A stretch of DNA of 16,712 nucleotides from positions 1 to 16,712 of the forward strand of contig JAISDV010000018.1 in NCBI GenBank assembly GCA_031264545.1, read 5' to 3'. A model generated the notes under the pieces. It did no database searches, was not told the origin of the DNA, and was given only the letters and a program-made list of their open reading frames with translations. The stretch is from Oscillospiraceae bacterium. Lineage in GTDB: Bacteria > Bacillota > Clostridia > Oscillospirales > Oscillospiraceae. Made by a program: the position numbers and the translations under genes. Shown piece by piece: positions 14,760 to 16,712 of the stretch. How positions within the stretch are numbered: position 1 is the stretch's first letter; the number at the start of each line of letters is the position of its first letter.

Positions 14760-14824
14760 GAACCTGTATGCACAGCGTGAAACGTCGTCTGAGCGGCCGT
14801 TTTTCCGCTGTGCATACAGGTTCT
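14759..14824. repeat. Full palindromic element with perfect 19-bp arms between ntpD and folD
   Basis: AGAACCTGTATGCACAGCG (14759-14777) and its exact reverse complement (14806-14824) flank a 28-nt loop. The left arm begins at the last base of the ntpD stop, and the right arm ends 9 bp before the folD stop on the other strand. It can fold on either transcript of this convergent pair. No U-tract follows the stem on either strand, so it is not a standard intrinsic terminator, but it may still stop or protect the 3' ends. Half-copies occur at 7428-7455 and 14093-14121. Confidence 0.85.
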
Positions 14825-14833
14825 GAAACCGCG

Positions 14834-15685
14834 TCAGCCCCGAAGACTGCGCGCCGCAGCCTCCACCACATGCGCTGCGAGCACCGCGCTCGTGACGGCG
14901 CCGACGCCGCCGGGAACGGGGGTGATCGCCGAAACGACGGGCGCCGCCGCGGCGAAATCCACATCCCCGCACATTTTGCCGCCGGCGAAATTGACGCCGA
15001 CGTCGATGACGACCTGTTGCGCCGAGAGACAGTCTGCGCCGACCGCCCCGGGCTTTCCCGCCGCTGCGATGAGGATTTCCGCACCGCGCGCGACTGAGGG
15101 CAGGTCGGCGGTTTTCGTGTGGCAGACCGTCACAGTGGCGTTTCTGGCCAAAAGGAGCAGGGCAGCCGGTTTGCCGACGACCAGGCTCCTGCCGATCACC
15201 ACGGCCCTTTTGCCTGCGCAGCCGACGCCGTAATAGTCCAGAATCTCTATACAGGCCTGGGCCGTGCAGGGCGCGAAGCCCCGCCCGCTGCCGGAAAACA
15301 CACCGGCGAGCGAACAGTCGGTGATGCCGTCGACGTCCTTGTCGGGTGAGAGCGCAAGCCTGACCGCCTCGCCGTCCAGCGGTTTTGGCAGAGGCAGCAG
15401 GACGAGCACGCCGTGGACCGCGGCGTCGGCATTGAGCGCGTATATATTTTCCATCAGGCGCGCCTGTGCGGCGTCCTCGGGGAGCGTCACGCGGCGGACG
15501 GCGGCGCCGAGCTTTTCACAGCGCCTGGCGGCGCTGTTTTCATAAGCCAGGTCATCCGCGCGTTCGCCGGCGCGGACGATGGCCAGAGTTGGCTGAACGC
15601 CCTTTTCAAGCAGGCCGCCCAGCGCGGTCCCGGTGCGTTCGTTTATTGCGGCGGCAACGGGCGCGCCTTTCAATTCGATCGACAT
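14834..15685 (-). CDS. folD: FolD-family methylenetetrahydrofolate dehydrogenase, catalytic Lys and Gln replaced
   Basis: The 283-residue protein has the FolD fold and normal length. FolD normally oxidises 5,10-methylene-THF to methenyl-THF with NAD(P)+ and hydrolyses it to 10-formyl-THF. Recognisable motifs are LPLPKPL at about 97-103, SPDKDVDG at 113-120 with Asp119, GRSLVVGKP at 165-173 in the NAD(P) domain, and TPVPGGVGAVTSA at about 255-266. The catalytic tyrosine Tyr48 is kept. The Lys expected four residues later is Ala52, and the Gln of VQLPLP is Leu96. The usual PCTPxG is PCTAQA. These changes suggest loss of cyclohydrolase activity, fitting the FchA gene 13 bp upstream. The start ATG 15685 has SD GAAAGGA 8 nt away, overlapping the fchA stop, so translation is probably coupled. 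Confidence 0.93.
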   Translation of the reverse strand: MSIELKGAPVAAAINERTGTALGGLLEKGVQPTLAIVRAGERADDLAYENSAARRCEKLGAAVRRVTLPEDAAQARLMENIYALNADAAVHGVLVLLPLPKPLDGEAVRLALSPDKDVDGITDCSLAGVFSGSGRGFAPCTAQACIEILDYYGVGCAGKRAVVIGRSLVVGKPAALLLLARNATVTVCHTKTADLPSVARGAEILIAAAGKPGAVGADCLSAQQVVIDVGVNFAGGKMCGDVDFAAAAPVVSAITPVPGGVGAVTSAVLAAHVVEAAARSLRG

Positions 15686-15698
15686 AGCACAGGTCCTT

Positions 15699-16316
15699 TC
15701 AGGAGAGTTTTTGCAGCACGGCCGCATAGCAGCGGTCGGCCGCCGCGCCGTGTTCCGCGATCAGCGCGCCGCATCTGTCCCGGAGCGCCCCGGCAAAGCT
15801 CAGATCCTTCATCAGGCGGACATTTGTCAGAACGTTCAGAGAGGCGCCCATGAGCGCCGTTTTGCAGCAGAGTACGCCGACGCCCACATCCGAGAGCATG
15901 AGGGCGCTGCCCTTGACTGCAAGCTCGGCATGCAGCGCGATGGCCTCGGCCGCGCAGCGCATGATCTCGACCGGCACGGTACAGGCGAGCTTCAGGGCGT
16001 CCTCCATCAGCGCGTCCCGCGCGGGGTTGTCCCTGGTCAGGCCGTAGGCTCTGGAAAGCGGCGCGAAGCATTCCGCGTCCCGGTCGATGAGCGCCAGCAG
16101 CGCGAGGCGGAGACGCTCCGCATCTTTGAGGATGCGCTGGATGTCCCGTTCGTATTCGGCGTATTTTTTTTTGCCCGCCGTGAGGTTTCCGACCATGGCG
16201 GCCAACGACGCGCCCAGCGCGCCGGCCAAGGCGCAGGCCCCGCCGCCGCCCGGGACGGGTTCAGATGAAGAGAGCGCCCCGGTGAAGCTCTGCGCGGACA
16301 TTTCGGCAAAAGACAT
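15699..16316 (-). CDS. fchA: Cyclodeaminase/cyclohydrolase family protein, likely methenyl-THF cyclohydrolase (FchA)
   Basis: The 205-residue helical protein matches the FTCD C-terminal / FchA family. Near the N-terminus it has the signature PVPGGGGACALAGALGASLA then MVGNLTAGKKKY, followed by IDRDAECFAPLSRAYGL and helix-rich sequence ending NVRLMKD. Family members either convert methenyl-THF to 10-formyl-THF (cyclohydrolase) or deaminate formimino-THF. The linked folD without its cyclohydrolase lysine favours the first. The ATG at 16316 follows SD GGGAGGT by 6-7 nt. It is the first gene of a two-gene operon with its own promoter at 16353-16381. Confidence 0.9.
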   Translation of the reverse strand: MSFAEMSAQSFTGALSSSEPVPGGGGACALAGALGASLAAMVGNLTAGKKKYAEYERDIQRILKDAERLRLALLALIDRDAECFAPLSRAYGLTRDNPARDALMEDALKLACTVPVEIMRCAAEAIALHAELAVKGSALMLSDVGVGVLCCKTALMGASLNVLTNVRLMKDLSFAGALRDRCGALIAEHGAAADRCYAAVLQKLS

Positions 16317-16334
16317 TTAACGACCTCCCGATGC

Positions 16335-16381
16335 TGTAAATTTCTACAGACTATGCTAACACGCGCCGCGGGAAATGGCAA
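16335..16381 (-). promoter_or_regulatory. Promoter of fchA-folD with a possible operator at the start site
   Basis: On the minus strand, TTGCCA (16376-16381), a 17-bp spacer and an extended -10 TG-T-TAGCAT (hexamer 16353-16358) form a plausible promoter. A 14-bp near-palindrome TGTAGAAATTTACA (16335-16348) covers the predicted +1 and could be an operator or a small 5' hairpin. Confidence 0.55.
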
Positions 16382-16485
16382 GCTGCGTGTCATGTGCGGC
16401 GGCCCGCTTCAGCGTGCCGATGCCGGAGATCCGCATACCGAAGACCGTGCCCAATGTGTGCGGTTTTTGCATGGATTCTCCGATT

Positions 16486-16519
16486 AAACTGCGCTAAATT
16501 GTATCAAAACTGCGCCAAA
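16486..16519 (+). repeat. Two 13-bp direct repeats spaced by 21 bp
   Basis: AAACTGCGCTAAA (16486-16498) and AAACTGCGCCAAA (16507-16519) differ at one base, and their starts are 21 bp apart, two turns of the helix. This is a typical layout for tandem regulator sites. An inverted repeat TTGCA-GATTG-TGCAA follows at 16522-16536. Confidence 0.5.
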
Positions 16520-16560
16520 AGTTGCAGATTGTGCAAGTTTACCTTGAACTTGAATATATT

Positions 16561-16605
16561 TTGTGCTTTTACACAATTGACACATTCCGGACGCCGTGAT
16601 ACCCT
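16561..16605 (+). promoter_or_regulatory. Candidate plus-strand promoter near the right edge
   Basis: A perfect TTGACA (16577-16582), a 17-bp spacer and TACCCT (16600-16605) preceded by an extended TG-A make a fair promoter. TTGTG and CACAA (16561-16576) form an inverted repeat that ends just before the -35. The gene it would serve is outside the window. Confidence 0.4.
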
Positions 16606-16712
16606 TTAAACAGGTCGAGGCGCTTTCTTGGCCCGAGCTGGTACATATATTATCCGGCGGTCGGCAAAATCGCTTGAACTGCACAGAGGTGATCCTGACG
16701 GCACTTTTTGCG

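Larger units (their letters stand above)
16382..16712. other. Gene-less right-edge region, probable control region of a gene beyond the window
   Basis: I see no gene I can support here. The part at about 16480-16600 is clearly more A+T-rich than the genes. It holds spaced direct repeats, short inverted repeats and a plus-strand promoter, listed separately. A plus-strand frame open from about 16581 to the edge could start at GTG 16596 (MIPFKQVEALSWPELVHILS and onward), but its SD is poor and the proposed promoter overlaps that start, so it is not called. A 37-codon minus-strand frame near 16370-16472 lacks a family match. Confidence 0.4.

Noticed and set aside
14759..14824. Calling the 19-bp palindrome an ordinary intrinsic terminator
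   Set aside because: No U-tract follows the stem on either strand, and related half-copies occur elsewhere, which points to a repeat element.
16596..16712. A partial plus-strand gene from GTG 16596
   Set aside because: The start has a poor SD and overlaps the proposed -10 element; 39 codons without a recognisable family are not enough.
1..16712. tRNA, rRNA, CRISPR array, insertion sequence or prophage genes
   Set aside because: Nothing with the needed structure, repeat pattern or protein motifs was found; the window is core-gene DNA apart from the short repeats listed.

Overview
The window looks like chromosomal core DNA of a high-G+C (about 60% by eye), endospore-forming member of the Clostridia, possibly Oscillospirales- or Christensenellales-like. 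The evidence is a SpoIIR gene with a sigma-F-type promoter, a bacterial V/A-type ATPase operon, an FchA/FolD pair for one-carbon folate chemistry, and strong purine-rich Shine-Dalgarno (SD) sequences. No rRNA, tRNA, CRISPR array, insertion sequence or phage gene was found.

Left part, all on the minus strand. Going down in coordinate, an apgM-ispE pair (5840 to 3687) is followed by spoIIR (3543 to 2938) and then a SERCA-like P-type cation ATPase (2732 to 93). Between spoIIR and the ATPase lie a good TTGACA promoter, a yybP-ykoY-type Mn2+ riboswitch and an intrinsic terminator that shares its 5' arm with the riboswitch P1 helix. The pump is therefore probably a metal-induced Ca2+/Mn2+ exporter. 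spoIIR has a near-consensus sigma-F promoter and an 11-bp hairpin that hides its SD. ispE has no canonical start codon upstream of its conserved AKxN motif.

Centre, plus strand (6117 to 14759). Nine genes form a complete V/A-type ATPase operon in the order stalk G/H (ntpF), C, I, K, F (ntpG), E, A, B, D. All the expected parts are present: peripheral stalk, central stalk, catalytic A and non-catalytic B, membrane subunit I and proteolipid K. A short palindromic repeat family occurs at the 3' ends of three of these genes: half-copies at the ends of C and B, and a full 19-bp-arm palindrome at the end of D.

Right part, minus strand. fchA (methenyl-THF cyclohydrolase / cyclodeaminase family) and folD are 13 bp apart and convergent with the ATPase operon. 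This FolD lacks the catalytic Lys and Gln of bifunctional FolD enzymes, which suggests that FchA does the cyclohydrolase step and FolD only the dehydrogenase step. fchA has an extended -10 promoter with a small palindrome at the predicted start of transcription.

The last 330 bases hold no gene I can support. They are A+T-rich in part, with spaced repeats and a TTGACA promoter pointing out of the window, and look like the control region of a plus-strand gene beyond the right edge.
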